Shown here one piece after another: positions 54,889 through 63,436 of a DNA stretch of 64,000 nt. Source of the DNA: Candidatus Bealeia paramacronuclearis (GTDB taxonomy: Bacteria; Pseudomonadota; Alphaproteobacteria; UBA9655). Within the stretch, counting starts at the first letter, position 1. Each line of letters opens with the position of its first letter. The translations under genes and the position numbers were made by a program. Where the stretch lies: contig NZ_JAVHWZ010000002.1 in NCBI RefSeq assembly GCF_035607555.1, positions 602,635 through 666,634 on the forward strand, in the 5' to 3' direction. The notes beneath the pieces are model-generated. The model saw only the letters and a program-made list of their open reading frames with translations, did not search any database and was not told the DNA's origin.

Positions 54889-57162
54889 ATGGCCCCATCC
54901 GCCCGAGAATTCTGGAAATCTTTTGTGTACGAACGCTTTCAAGAGGGATTTGGACTTTTGCTCTTAAGTTTTTCGGCTTGGGTTTTTATTGTTCTTTTTT
55001 CTCACAATCCCTTGGATCCTTCCGCTAATGTCGCAATTAACGCCGACATTCAAAACTGGGGTGGAGAAGGCGGGGCAAATGTAAGCGATATGTTATTGCA
55101 ACTTTTGGGTCGCAGTGCTTATGCAGTTCCTTTAGGGTTGGTGCTTTTGGCCTTGGGCACAATGAAAAAAACGTCTTTCTTAAAATTGGTGTCTTTGAGT
55201 ACACTTTTTCTTCTCTCCTTTCTTCTTTTAAGTCCAGGTCTTCTCGTCATTCATTGGGGAGGTGCATTGGGACATATGATGATCTCGGTCATTTTGCCTT
55301 TAAGCGCTTATCTCATTTCTCTCAACATCACCATTTTGATATTCAGTCTTTTGGGAAGTCTAGGTCTTGTGATTGGATTTTCACTCATTGGTTTGCATCC
55401 CGTTCAAAGAACGAAAGAGATTTTGTCGGGTCTTTACGAATTTGGGATAAAAATTATTTCGTTTTTCAACTGGGTCCGTTTAAAATTTCCCCATTCCCGT
55501 GGCAAAAAACGGATTGATCCCGAATTTGAGGAAGAGATGGCACTTCCGGTGCCAGACGATAAATCCTTAAGGCTTCAAGACTACATTCGCCCCGCTTCTG
55601 AAAAGCCAATGCCGTCTAAATCACCAAAAGTAAAAAAGGAAATGCCTGCGCCCCTTCTCGATTTGGCTCAGGATGATGATTATCAATTGCCACCTTTAAA
55701 TCTTTTGACGCCGCCTGAAAAAGTCTCCCGCGTCCATGAAGTTTCAACAGAACAGCTCGAGGAAAATGCAAGACTTCTTGAGGAAGTTCTCAATGATTTT
55801 GGAGTCCGTGGCGAAATTGTTAAAGTTCGCCCGGGCCCTGTTGTGACATTATATGAACTCGAGCCAGCACCTGGAATTAAATCCTCACGGGTCATTAGTT
55901 TAGCTGATGATATTGCTCGGTCTATGAGTGCTTTGGCCGCTCGTGTGGCAGTAATTCCTGGCAAAAATGTTATAGGTATTGAACTTCCCAATAAGACACG
56001 TGAGATCGTTCATTTGCGTGATCTTCTTGAAAGTCAAGAATATGAACACACCAAAACTCACTTGACTCTGGCTCTTGGAAAAGACATCGGAGGCACACCT
56101 GTTATTGCAGATCTTACCCGCATGCCTCATCTTTTGGTCGCGGGTACGACGGGGTCTGGTAAATCTGTGGCCGTCAATGCGATGATTTTATCCCTTCTTT
56201 ATCGATTGCCACCTGAAAAATGCAAATTCATTATGGTCGATCCCAAAATGTTGGAGCTTTCCATTTATGACGGAATTCCTCATCTTTTGGCGCCTGTGGT
56301 CACTGATCCTAAAAAAGCGGTAGTGGCTTTGCGTTGGGTTGTTCGTGAGATGGAAAGCCGATACCAAGCGATGTCGAAACTCAACGTGCGTAATATCGAG
56401 GGTTATAACATCCGCATTCAAGAAGCCATTGAAAGTGGGGAATCCATTACAAGGCGTGTTCAGACGGGATTTGATCCCGAGACGGGAAAACCACTTTTTG
56501 AAAATCAACCGCTCGCCATGGAGCAAATTCCCTTTATCGTAGTTGTCGTCGATGAAATGGCTGATTTGATGTTGGTTGCCGGAAAAGAAATTGAAAGTAC
56601 CGTCCAGCGTCTTGCCCAAATGGCGCGTGCGGCGGGAATTCACCTCATTATGGCCACCCAAAGACCCTCAGTTGATGTGATCACAGGAACCATTAAAGCG
56701 AACTTCCCAACACGTATCAGCTTCCAAGTAACCTCTAAAATTGATAGTCGTACAATTTTAGGGGAACAAGGCGGTGAACAACTTTTGGGTCAAGGTGATA
56801 TGCTTTACATGGCGGCAGGTGGTCGAATTTCTCGTGTGCATGGGCCCTTTGTGTCTGACAGTGATGTCGAGCGCATTGTGAAATATCTCAAAATGCAAAA
56901 AGAACCGGATTATATCCAAGACATCACCGCTTCCGAAGATGGACCGGGGTTGCCCGGATTTGAGAATGACAATGAGGGCGATCAGCTATATCAGCAAGCG
57001 CTTGATTTGGTGATGCGGGAAAAAAAGGCCTCCACAAGTTTTATACAACGCCATCTTCAAATTGGATATAATAGAGCCGCACGGATTATGGACCAAATGG
57101 AATCTGAAGGTATTGTAAGCCCCGCCAATCACGTGGGCAAACGCGAAGTTCTCGTCAGTTAG
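54889..57162 (+). CDS. ftsK: DNA translocase FtsK
   Basis: FtsK couples septation to chromosome segregation. The 757-residue product has four or so N-terminal membrane helices (about residues 20-180), a short acidic/Pro linker (about 205-270), the motor with Walker A AGTTGSGKSVAVNAM (about residue 425) and Walker B PFIVVVVDEMADLM, and the C-terminal gamma winged helix (STSFIQRHLQIGYNRAARIM). The linker is short, as usual in alphaproteobacteria. lolA follows. Confidence 0.95.
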   Translation: MAPSAREFWKSFVYERFQEGFGLLLLSFSAWVFIVLFSHNPLDPSANVAINADIQNWGGEGGANVSDMLLQLLGRSAYAVPLGLVLLALGTMKKTSFLKLVSLSTLFLLSFLLLSPGLLVIHWGGALGHMMISVILPLSAYLISLNITILIFSLLGSLGLVIGFSLIGLHPVQRTKEILSGLYEFGIKIISFFNWVRLKFPHSRGKKRIDPEFEEEMALPVPDDKSLRLQDYIRPASEKPMPSKSPKVKKEMPAPLLDLAQDDDYQLPPLNLLTPPEKVSRVHEVSTEQLEENARLLEEVLNDFGVRGEIVKVRPGPVVTLYELEPAPGIKSSRVISLADDIARSMSALAARVAVIPGKNVIGIELPNKTREIVHLRDLLESQEYEHTKTHLTLALGKDIGGTPVIADLTRMPHLLVAGTTGSGKSVAVNAMILSLLYRLPPEKCKFIMVDPKMLELSIYDGIPHLLAPVVTDPKKAVVALRWVVREMESRYQAMSKLNVRNIEGYNIRIQEAIESGESITRRVQTGFDPETGKPLFENQPLAMEQIPFIVVVVDEMADLMLVAGKEIESTVQRLAQMARAAGIHLIMATQRPSVDVITGTIKANFPTRISFQVTSKIDSRTILGEQGGEQLLGQGDMLYMAAGGRISRVHGPFVSDSDVERIVKYLKMQKEPDYIQDITASEDGPGLPGFENDNEGDQLYQQALDLVMREKKASTSFIQRHLQIGYNRAARIMDQMESEGIVSPANHVGKREVLVS

Positions 57163-57211
57163 AGATTTTTTGAAAGGAAAAAAGTGGTGGAAACATCTTT
57201 AGAACAAGGCC

Positions 57212-57258
57212 GTTATCCTAAATTTATTTCAAGATCATTTTTTAAGATTCAGCATGGC
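57212..57258. repeat. Short decayed palindromic repeat before lolA
   Basis: GTTATCCTAAATTTATTTCA at the left and AAGATTCAGCATGGC at the right repeat, in degenerate form, the end sequences of the elements at 17811 and 31173, without their middle. Translated, it reads RYPKFISRSFFKIQHGN, comparable to HPEFISGTHKK at 17811. Confidence 0.5.
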
Positions 57259-57270
57259 AATGGGGAAAGA

Positions 57271-57873
57271 ATGCTTTCCTACATAAGAATAACCCTTCTC
57301 ACACTTCTTCTTTCAACCTTTCCCCTTTCTGCCGAGGAGGCCCACGACTATAGCCGTTATGAAACATACTTGAATGGCCTCAAAACATTTCAAGGCAATT
57401 TCTCCCATATCTCAAACGGAAAAGAAGCTTCAGGTACACTCAAAATGTCGCGGCCTTGGAAAATGCGTTTAGATTACAATCCCCCACAAGCGCTCATTGT
57501 GGTTACAAATGAGAAGTGGCTTTTGACTTATGATAAGGATTTGGAGGAATCAAATTATCTCTCTCTTTCTTCAACACCTGCAGAATTTATTTTGCGACCC
57601 CACATTCAATTTTCAGGTGATGTTGAAGTTACCAATATTGTGCGCCGCAGAGATGATACGACAGAAATCACCCTTGTTAAACGCGAAGAGCACGATGCTG
57701 GACACATTACCCTTATCTTTAAAGAAAACCCCTTGTCTTTGAAGGAATGGACCATTGTGGATGCGCAAGGCTCAAAAACCACTGTAAGTTTGGAAAATGT
57801 CAAAACAGACGTCACATTTCCCGATAAGCTTTTTAAATTCCCTAAACCTAACGTTGTTCAACAAATTTTTTAG
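57271..57873 (+). CDS. lolA: Outer-membrane lipoprotein carrier protein LolA
   Basis: LolA ferries lipoproteins through the periplasm from LolCDE to the outer membrane. The 200-residue product has a signal peptide (MLSYIRITLLTLLLSTFPLSA) and the LolA fold (LKTFQGNFSHIS, GTLKMSRPWKMRLDY, KWLLTYDKDLEE, LKEWTIVDAQGSKTTVSL). ATG at 57271 with GGGGAAAG is chosen; the frame extends upstream through a repeat to 57184. Position after ftsK is conserved in alphaproteobacteria. Its stop overlaps the convergent regulator by 4 bp. Confidence 0.9.
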   Translation: MLSYIRITLLTLLLSTFPLSAEEAHDYSRYETYLNGLKTFQGNFSHISNGKEASGTLKMSRPWKMRLDYNPPQALIVVTNEKWLLTYDKDLEESNYLSLSSTPAEFILRPHIQFSGDVEVTNIVRRRDDTTEITLVKREEHDAGHITLIFKENPLSLKEWTIVDAQGSKTTVSLENVKTDVTFPDKLFKFPKPNVVQQIF

Positions 57874-58397
57874 GGTTGAAGAGTATACCCCCCCGGAGTG
57901 GTGATTAAAATCTCCGGGGATTTGGGATCTTCTTCAATTTTTTGTCGCAAGCGATAAATATGAGTTTCAAGGGTATGGGAATCGACGCCTTCTTTATAGC
58001 CCCAAACATCTTTAATGAGTGTTTCACGTGAAACCTCTTCCCCTTTGTATTTCAAAAAATACAAAAGAAGCGCACCTTCTTTTTCCGTCAGAAGTGTCAG
58101 CTTTTGAGAAACTTCATTATGAAGATGCCTCAGGCGCGGGTTGTAGAGAAAATGAGAAAATGTCACCAAACTTGCTGTCATCTTCTTCTGTATGCTTTGA
58201 AGCAAAAGATCAAAATTAAGGGGGGCGGATGTGTCAACAACACAGATCTTAGGGTTGGAATAATCTTTCCCCTGGTCGGTCAGAATAATTTCCGCCTCAT
58301 CTTCTGTTTGCACCAAAGAATACGTTTCAATTTGGGTCATCACTTCTTTGAAGCTTTCCAGAAGGAGGGTGTCGTGAATATCGAGAAAAAGCTTCAT
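57870..58397 (-). CDS. OmpR-type winged-helix regulator with a degenerate receiver domain
   Basis: The C-terminal part (about residues 85-175) is an OmpR/PhoB DNA-binding domain: LTLLTEKEGALLLYFLKYKG, VSRETLIKDVWGYKEGVDSH and LETHIYRLRQKIEEDP. The N-terminal 75 residues look like a reduced receiver (AEIILTD, KICVVDTSAP) without the paired acidic residues at the start. Phosphorylation control is therefore doubtful. No sensor kinase is nearby. It is divergent from the first porin gene, with 200 bp between, and could regulate it; that is inference. Confidence 0.78.
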   Translation of the reverse strand: MKLFLDIHDTLLLESFKEVMTQIETYSLVQTEDEAEIILTDQGKDYSNPKICVVDTSAPLNFDLLLQSIQKKMTASLVTFSHFLYNPRLRHLHNEVSQKLTLLTEKEGALLLYFLKYKGEEVSRETLIKDVWGYKEGVDSHTLETHIYRLRQKIEEDPKSPEILITTPGGYTLQP

Positions 58398-58597
58398 TTT
58401 ACAAATCTTTCAATAAGTTAAATAGCTTAAACTGTGGCAATGGTGTCACAACTCTTATGAAAAGGACCTTAATTTTTTGAGTCCTCATTGTTTCATGAAT
58501 CGAGGTGTGGTTTCAATAATGCGTGTGATTCATTTCAAATCACTATTTTGTATCAATCTGTAGGAACACTTATATCCTACACCTGGAGGAACGATAA

Positions 58598-60025
58598 ATG
58601 AAAAAATTTCTTTTAGGCTCTACGGCTCTTCTCGGTGCTGCGCTTTTCGTAGGCGAAGCGAAAGCTGCTGAAGCTGTAGCCCCAGCAATGTCAACGCCAA
58701 AATTGACAATTTCTGGACAATCCACTTTCAACGCTTGGTGGTTCACCAATAAGCAACAAAAATTCCGGAATGACGGTGACATTGGTAACGGTTCTGCCCT
58801 CGCTGATGTTGTTAACGGAGTCGTTCCTGGAACAACACCTCTTACAGGTGATGATAGCCGTGGTTATGGTCGTGGATATCTTTTCACGATGGACGACAGT
58901 CGCTTGAAATTTGATGTCAGTGGAAAAACAGATCCAGGAATGGATTACGGTTTTGCCGTTCTTGTGAATACAAGCACAGAGCAAACATCTTATGATAAAA
59001 CTATCAAAGAAAGCTATATCTGGGCTGGTGGTTCATGGGGTCGCCTCACATTCGGTAACACCGATGGCGTTGAAGACATCATGGCTTTCGGTGGATTTGA
59101 TCCATTGGGCGGTACAGGCGGTTTTGACGGTAACTTCGACCGTGTTGTGAACTTTGTGACAGGTACGGTCACTTCTATTGACCTCGTTGGTGACACAGGA
59201 AAATCCACAAAAGTCATGTATCAAACACCACGCTACTATGGCTTCCAAGGTGGTATCAGCTTTACACCACAAACAGGTCACCAAGGCGAAGCTAAGATCA
59301 ACAGCTCACGTGATTATGGCAAAAAAGGGGAGCTCAATGCTTTCGATCGTCGTAGCATCGCTGGTGGTTTGAACTTCCTCAACAAGTGGAATAATGGCTT
59401 TGAACTGGGTCTTTCTGGAACAGCTATTTTCGCAAAAACTCAACCTGAGTTTACGGGTGCGAATTGGGCAATTTTGGATAACACCAACACCGTTATTCCT
59501 GGTGCTTCTGGCAGTGCAAATCGTAAGAACACAGCTTCTTTTGCTTTGGGTACGATGATGCGTTATGCAGGATTTGAGTTTGGCTTTGAATATGGCAACA
59601 ACGGAAAATCACAACAAGTTAAAAATTTCCAAAGTGCAACTGGGGTTAAAACAAACCAAGGTTGGTTTATTGACACAGGTCTTGCGTACAACTGGGGTCC
59701 AACAAAGTTCAGTGTTGGCTATATGTACACAAAGCGCAAAAATGCTAAGTTGAATGCCAATCAAACCGGCTTCTTGAGTGCGAAAAACCGTACAAACATT
59801 ATCTCCGCCTCCATCGATCATAAGTTGGCGCCAGGAGCTGGTGTGTACTTTGAATACGCACACTATGACATGAAGAACGAAGGCTTCAACGTTGATGCAA
59901 TGTTGCACAATAGCTTGCAGACCGACGGTAACTTTAACTTGGCAACAGGCGGTTCCCTTACAGGTCCCGTGGGTCCAAAGCAAAAGTCTGATGCTTTTGT
60001 CTTGGGTACAAAGGTTAAATTCTAA
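58598..60025 (+). CDS. Outer-membrane porin, first of a tandem pair
   Basis: The 475-residue product has a signal peptide (MKKFLLGSTALLGAALFVGEAKA) and an alternating amphipathic pattern typical of a beta-barrel, ending in Phe (LGTKVKF). Segments such as LTISGQSTFNAWWF, YGRGYLFTMDDSRLKFDVSG and FEYAHYDMKNEGFNVDAML recur in its neighbour. Likely an alphaproteobacterial general porin for small solutes. GGAGGAACG precedes the ATG. Its own terminator follows. Confidence 0.85.
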   Translation: MKKFLLGSTALLGAALFVGEAKAAEAVAPAMSTPKLTISGQSTFNAWWFTNKQQKFRNDGDIGNGSALADVVNGVVPGTTPLTGDDSRGYGRGYLFTMDDSRLKFDVSGKTDPGMDYGFAVLVNTSTEQTSYDKTIKESYIWAGGSWGRLTFGNTDGVEDIMAFGGFDPLGGTGGFDGNFDRVVNFVTGTVTSIDLVGDTGKSTKVMYQTPRYYGFQGGISFTPQTGHQGEAKINSSRDYGKKGELNAFDRRSIAGGLNFLNKWNNGFELGLSGTAIFAKTQPEFTGANWAILDNTNTVIPGASGSANRKNTASFALGTMMRYAGFEFGFEYGNNGKSQQVKNFQSATGVKTNQGWFIDTGLAYNWGPTKFSVGYMYTKRKNAKLNANQTGFLSAKNRTNIISASIDHKLAPGAGVYFEYAHYDMKNEGFNVDAMLHNSLQTDGNFNLATGGSLTGPVGPKQKSDAFVLGTKVKF

Positions 60026-60050
60026 TCCTTTTCAAGGATGAGGATAACTT

Positions 60051-60079
60051 AAGGGAGGGGGAAACCCCTTCCTTTTTTT
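60051..60079 (+). terminator. Terminator after first porin
   Basis: AAGGGAGGGG pairs with CCCCTTCCTT around a GAAA loop, followed by a run of T. The same design follows the second porin. Confidence 0.85.
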
Positions 60080-60198
60080 ATGTCGGGTCATCGTGATTTT
60101 TTTGCAACGCTGAACTTTAAAAAATTTCTAATTTATCAAATGAGTAGAAAAAAAAATACTCTCTGGTTAGAAATTAAAAAAACTAGGGGACCCTTAAA

Positions 60199-61677
60199 AT
60201 GAAAAAAAACATACTCTTTACAACAATACTTCTTCTTTCCTCATCAGTAATCTTTGACGTGACTGCTAGCGCACCAATGGCGACGTCTCAAGCGCCCGTG
60301 ATCACGGTTTCAGGACAAGCTTCTTTTAACGCCCGTTGGTTTCATAACAAAAATCAAAAAGTACGTAATGACAGTAATTTGGGGCAAAATTTTGCTGCGA
60401 ATGCCACGACCAATCAAGTTATTAATGAACAAAACTTTCAGGTTTTCACACCTCTGCCTTTAAATCTCTCAACCGTCGAAGGTTATGGCCGTGGGTACAT
60501 GTTCACGATGGATGATACCAGCCTTAAATTTGCTCTCGATGGAACTACCGATTACGACATGGACTACGGAGCTGTTATCATTGTCAATGGGGACACAGAA
60601 CAAGTCTCTGGTGAGCTTACGACCTATGACAAAACCATCAAAGAAAGCTATGTTTGGGCCGGCGGTACATATGGCCGTATTATCACTGGAGATACGGATG
60701 GTGTTGAGAGCATGATGGCTTTTGGAGGCGCTGATCCCCTTGGAGGAACAGGCGGGTTTGACGGCACCTTCGATCGTGCTTTAAATCCTGTGACAGGGAC
60801 GATTACCACTGTAGATCTTGTGGGTTCAACTGGAAAAGCCACTAAAATCACTTATCAAACCCCTCGTTTTTATGGTCTTCAAGCTGGTGTGACGTTCACA
60901 CCACAAAATAATCATTTGGGTGAAGCAAAAGCCAACACGAGCCGCGATTATGGTTCTGATGTTGTCCTTGGACCCGTTGACAGAAGAAATATTGCGGGTG
61001 CCATAAATTTCCAAAATGAATTTGAGAATGGTCTTCAGCTCAATGCCTCTCTCACCGGAATTTTTGCAAAAACACAACCGGAGTTTACAGGGGCCCAATG
61101 GTTCCTTACGGATGTTAATGGCGTTATCGTTTCCCAAGGTAGTGGAAACCAGAAAAATACAGCCTCATATGCCATTGGTGGAGGTCTTAGCTATAAAGAC
61201 TTTGAATTTGGTATAGAGTTTGGCGATAATGGCAAGTCTCACGAAATTAAAGATTTGGCTGCAAAAACCAAAGGTGTTCACAAAAATGCAGGTTGGTTTA
61301 TTAACACAGGGGTTGCATACACGTATGGTCCCACAAAAGTCAGCTTTGGTTATATGTACGCGAAAAGGAACGGCCTGGGTTTGAATGGTACTGTTCAAAA
61401 CAATAATGTAAACTACTTTAAAGCTAAAAATCGTACTAATATTTTCACCTTTTCCGTGGATCAAAAACTTTCTGCCGGAGCAGGCATTTATTTTGAATAT
61501 GCCCATTATGACATGAAAAATGAGGGCTTTAACGTGGATGCAATGTTAATCAATAGCCTCAACTCTGTTCTTAGCAATGGAAATCTTTTCACCGCAAGTG
61601 GAGGCGGTCTTGCAGGTCCTGTGGGTCCAAAACAAAAAATGGACGCCTTTACATTGGGTACAAAGGTTAAGTTTTAA
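60199..61677 (+). CDS. Outer-membrane porin, second of a tandem pair
   Basis: The 492-residue product is clearly homologous to the preceding porin along its whole length (ITVSGQASFNARWFHN, YGRGYMFTMDDTSLKFALDG, FEYAHYDMKNEGFNVDAML, LGTKVKF). Differences are concentrated in the region of residues 50-80 and in short loops, as expected for surface loops. It has its own signal peptide and terminator, so the pair arose by tandem duplication including the downstream hairpin and can be expressed separately. Confidence 0.85.
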   Translation: MKKNILFTTILLLSSSVIFDVTASAPMATSQAPVITVSGQASFNARWFHNKNQKVRNDSNLGQNFAANATTNQVINEQNFQVFTPLPLNLSTVEGYGRGYMFTMDDTSLKFALDGTTDYDMDYGAVIIVNGDTEQVSGELTTYDKTIKESYVWAGGTYGRIITGDTDGVESMMAFGGADPLGGTGGFDGTFDRALNPVTGTITTVDLVGSTGKATKITYQTPRFYGLQAGVTFTPQNNHLGEAKANTSRDYGSDVVLGPVDRRNIAGAINFQNEFENGLQLNASLTGIFAKTQPEFTGAQWFLTDVNGVIVSQGSGNQKNTASYAIGGGLSYKDFEFGIEFGDNGKSHEIKDLAAKTKGVHKNAGWFINTGVAYTYGPTKVSFGYMYAKRNGLGLNGTVQNNNVNYFKAKNRTNIFTFSVDQKLSAGAGIYFEYAHYDMKNEGFNVDAMLINSLNSVLSNGNLFTASGGGLAGPVGPKQKMDAFTLGTKVKF

Positions 61678-61701
61678 TCTTTCAAAGGATGAGGATAAGT
61701 T

Positions 61702-61729
61702 AAGGGAGGGGAAAACCCCTCCCTTTTTT
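61702..61729 (+). terminator. Terminator after second porin
   Basis: AAGGGAGGGG pairs perfectly with CCCCTCCCTT around an AAAA loop, followed by TTTTT. The flanking GGATGAGGATAA is shared with the first porin's 3' flank. Confidence 0.88.
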
Positions 61730-61743
61730 ATCCGCGCGAAAAA

Positions 61744-62272
61744 ACCACGGGGCTAGCCCCGTGGATGTAGCGCTCCCCCAAGCCTTCTTGCTATGATGCG
61801 AAGTATGCAGATAAGGAAGTAAGGACACTGCGCCTACCAATGTGAGTATCACCTGGTGATTGTGAGCAAATATCGACGGAAGATATTGAATGAAGGTAGT
61901 TTTGCGTATTTCACAGAAGTGATGAATCAGATAAGGGAGAAGATGCCTGAAGTCATCATCCTAACGATGAATTATGATAAGGATCATATTCACTTACACC
62001 TATCTATTCCCCCTAAGATAAGAGTTAGCGATGCAGTTCGAACCATAAAGTCCATGAGCGGCAGATTGTTGAAGAAAAAATTCGAGTATATGAGAAAAGC
62101 TTATTGGGGCGTGGATGGTATTTGGTCAGATGGTTATTTTGTATCCACAGTTGGGGTAAATGAGTACGCGATCAAGCGCTATATAGAGCATCAAGGGCAA
62201 GAAGACTTGGGGCAAGCGCAGCTTGTACTCGGCCTATAGGCCGACCGGGATACCACGGGGCTTGCCCCGTGG
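61744..62272 (+). mobile_element. IS200/IS605-type element with hairpin ends
   Basis: Two near-identical perfect hairpins, CCACGGGGCTAGCCCCGTGG (61744-61763) and CCACGGGGCTTGCCCCGTGG (62253-62272), bracket a TnpA-type gene. This subterminal hairpin layout, without inverted terminal repeats or target duplication, is that of the IS200/IS605 family. True ends lie a few bases to some tens of bases outside. No TnpB/accessory gene is present. Confidence 0.85.
61806..62239 (+). pseudogene. tnpA: IS200/IS605 TnpA transposase with an early stop
   Basis: The HUH-type Y1 transposase has HIHLHL (metal-binding HUH) and the catalytic Tyr region NEYAIKRYIEHQGQ. The family-typical start MQIRK at 61806 is followed by an in-frame TAA at codon 6, then GHCAYQCEYHLVIVSKYRRK. 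A serine codon probably mutated to stop. Restart at GTG 61856 gives 127 residues but drops the first core strand, so activity is doubtful. Confidence 0.8.
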
Positions 62273-62276
62273 AGTG

Positions 62277-62381
62277 TTCACCAAGACACTCAAGAAATAC
62301 CAGACTGAGATTGTGGGATATTTTAAAAACCGCTACAGCAGTGGTTTTGTAGAGGGCATTAATAGTTTTAAAGCCTTGTGA
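62277..62381 (+). pseudogene. C-terminal fragment of an ISL3-type transposase
   Basis: Thirty-four codons, FTKTLKKYQTEIVGYFKNRY then SSGFVEGINSFKAL and a stop, match the C-terminal pattern of ISL3-family DDE transposases (EI..YF.NR..NG.VEGIN...K). The rest of the element is gone; the IS200-type element lies immediately upstream. Confidence 0.65.
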
Positions 62382-63430
62382 GGTCTGATTACATCCTCAA
62401 AGATGGTACAGCGTGGAATGTTTGCTTTATGCAAGGAAAGCCTTGTTTTTACGACATTTTATCAATCGATTCTTACCAAGACGGCCAGCCTTGGGAAGGA
62501 CTCACTCAATTTCTACAAGAGTTCCTTTATCCGCTGATGATTCAGTCTTATCATGGTATTGATTTTCAACCTTTATGGAGAGCAACACAACATGGAATTC
62601 CCGTTTCACTCCTCTATAAAACACTATCGAAACGTGATTTGTTCAAAAGGGGTGTATTTAAGTACGTATTTTTACATGAAAAGCTTTATTCTCATAAAGC
62701 AGTTGCAGAAGCCAAAATAAAAAAAGAGTTTTCATCAACAACTTTTCCAAAAGCTGCTCTTTTAAATATGATCAGTAACCTTCGCCAATGTATTGTCTCC
62801 TTAACTATTACAAAGGATTCTTCGGTGTGGAAGAAATACGATGATCAAAACACATATGAATCTGAGGACGTCAAAAAAAAGGAGCGTTTTATAGATGAAG
62901 TTTTGAGTGAAATCAAACCAAATTCGTTATTAGACCTAGGCTGCAATACAGGGCGCTATTCATTTATAGCGACTAAAAAGATAGATAGAGTTGTTGCGTG
63001 TGATCTTGATCCCACTTGTGTTGATTATATTTATCATAAAGATAACCCAAAGATTTTACCTCTCGTGTTAAATCTTATGACCCCCTCACCTGCAATGGGA
63101 TGGTGCCTTACGGAACGAAAAGATGTCTTCTCACGAATCAAAGTGGATTCGTTTTTGGCACTGGCATTGATGCATCACTTATGTATTACCTACAATGTGC
63201 CACTAGAGAGCTTCGTTAAATTTTTGAGATCAATCGCACCTTGTGGAATCGTTGAATGGGTGGATAAACAGGACCCCATGGTTCAGTTTTTGCTCAGAAA
63301 CCGCACAGATATTTTTGAAAATTATACTTGGGAAAACTTTGAGTTGTACGTAAAAAAATATTTTGATATTAAAAAAATAGTGTCTTTAAATAAAGGCAAC
63401 CGAAAAATTTTATTTTTAGGTGTGAATTAG
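62378..63430 (+). pseudogene. SAM-dependent methyltransferase, 5' end lost
   Basis: The 350-codon frame starts abruptly in a conserved region (DYILKDGTAWNVCFMQGKPC, YDILSIDSYQDGQPWEGLTQ) and continues to a class I methyltransferase domain with SAM motif I LLDLGCNTGRYSF and VVACDLDPTCV. Related proteins known to me as NoeA-like methyltransferases have roughly 100 more N-terminal residues. The frame begins at the ISL3 fragment, so the 5' part was probably lost with an IS-mediated deletion. A GTG at 62378 could initiate, but no ribosome site is seen. The next gene begins 6 bp later. Confidence 0.7.
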
Positions 63431-63436
63431 AATAAA

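Noticed and set aside
57184..57270. A longer LolA starting at 57184
   Set aside because: The extension translates a decayed palindromic repeat, and the ATG at 57271 has GGGGAAAG and begins the signal peptide.
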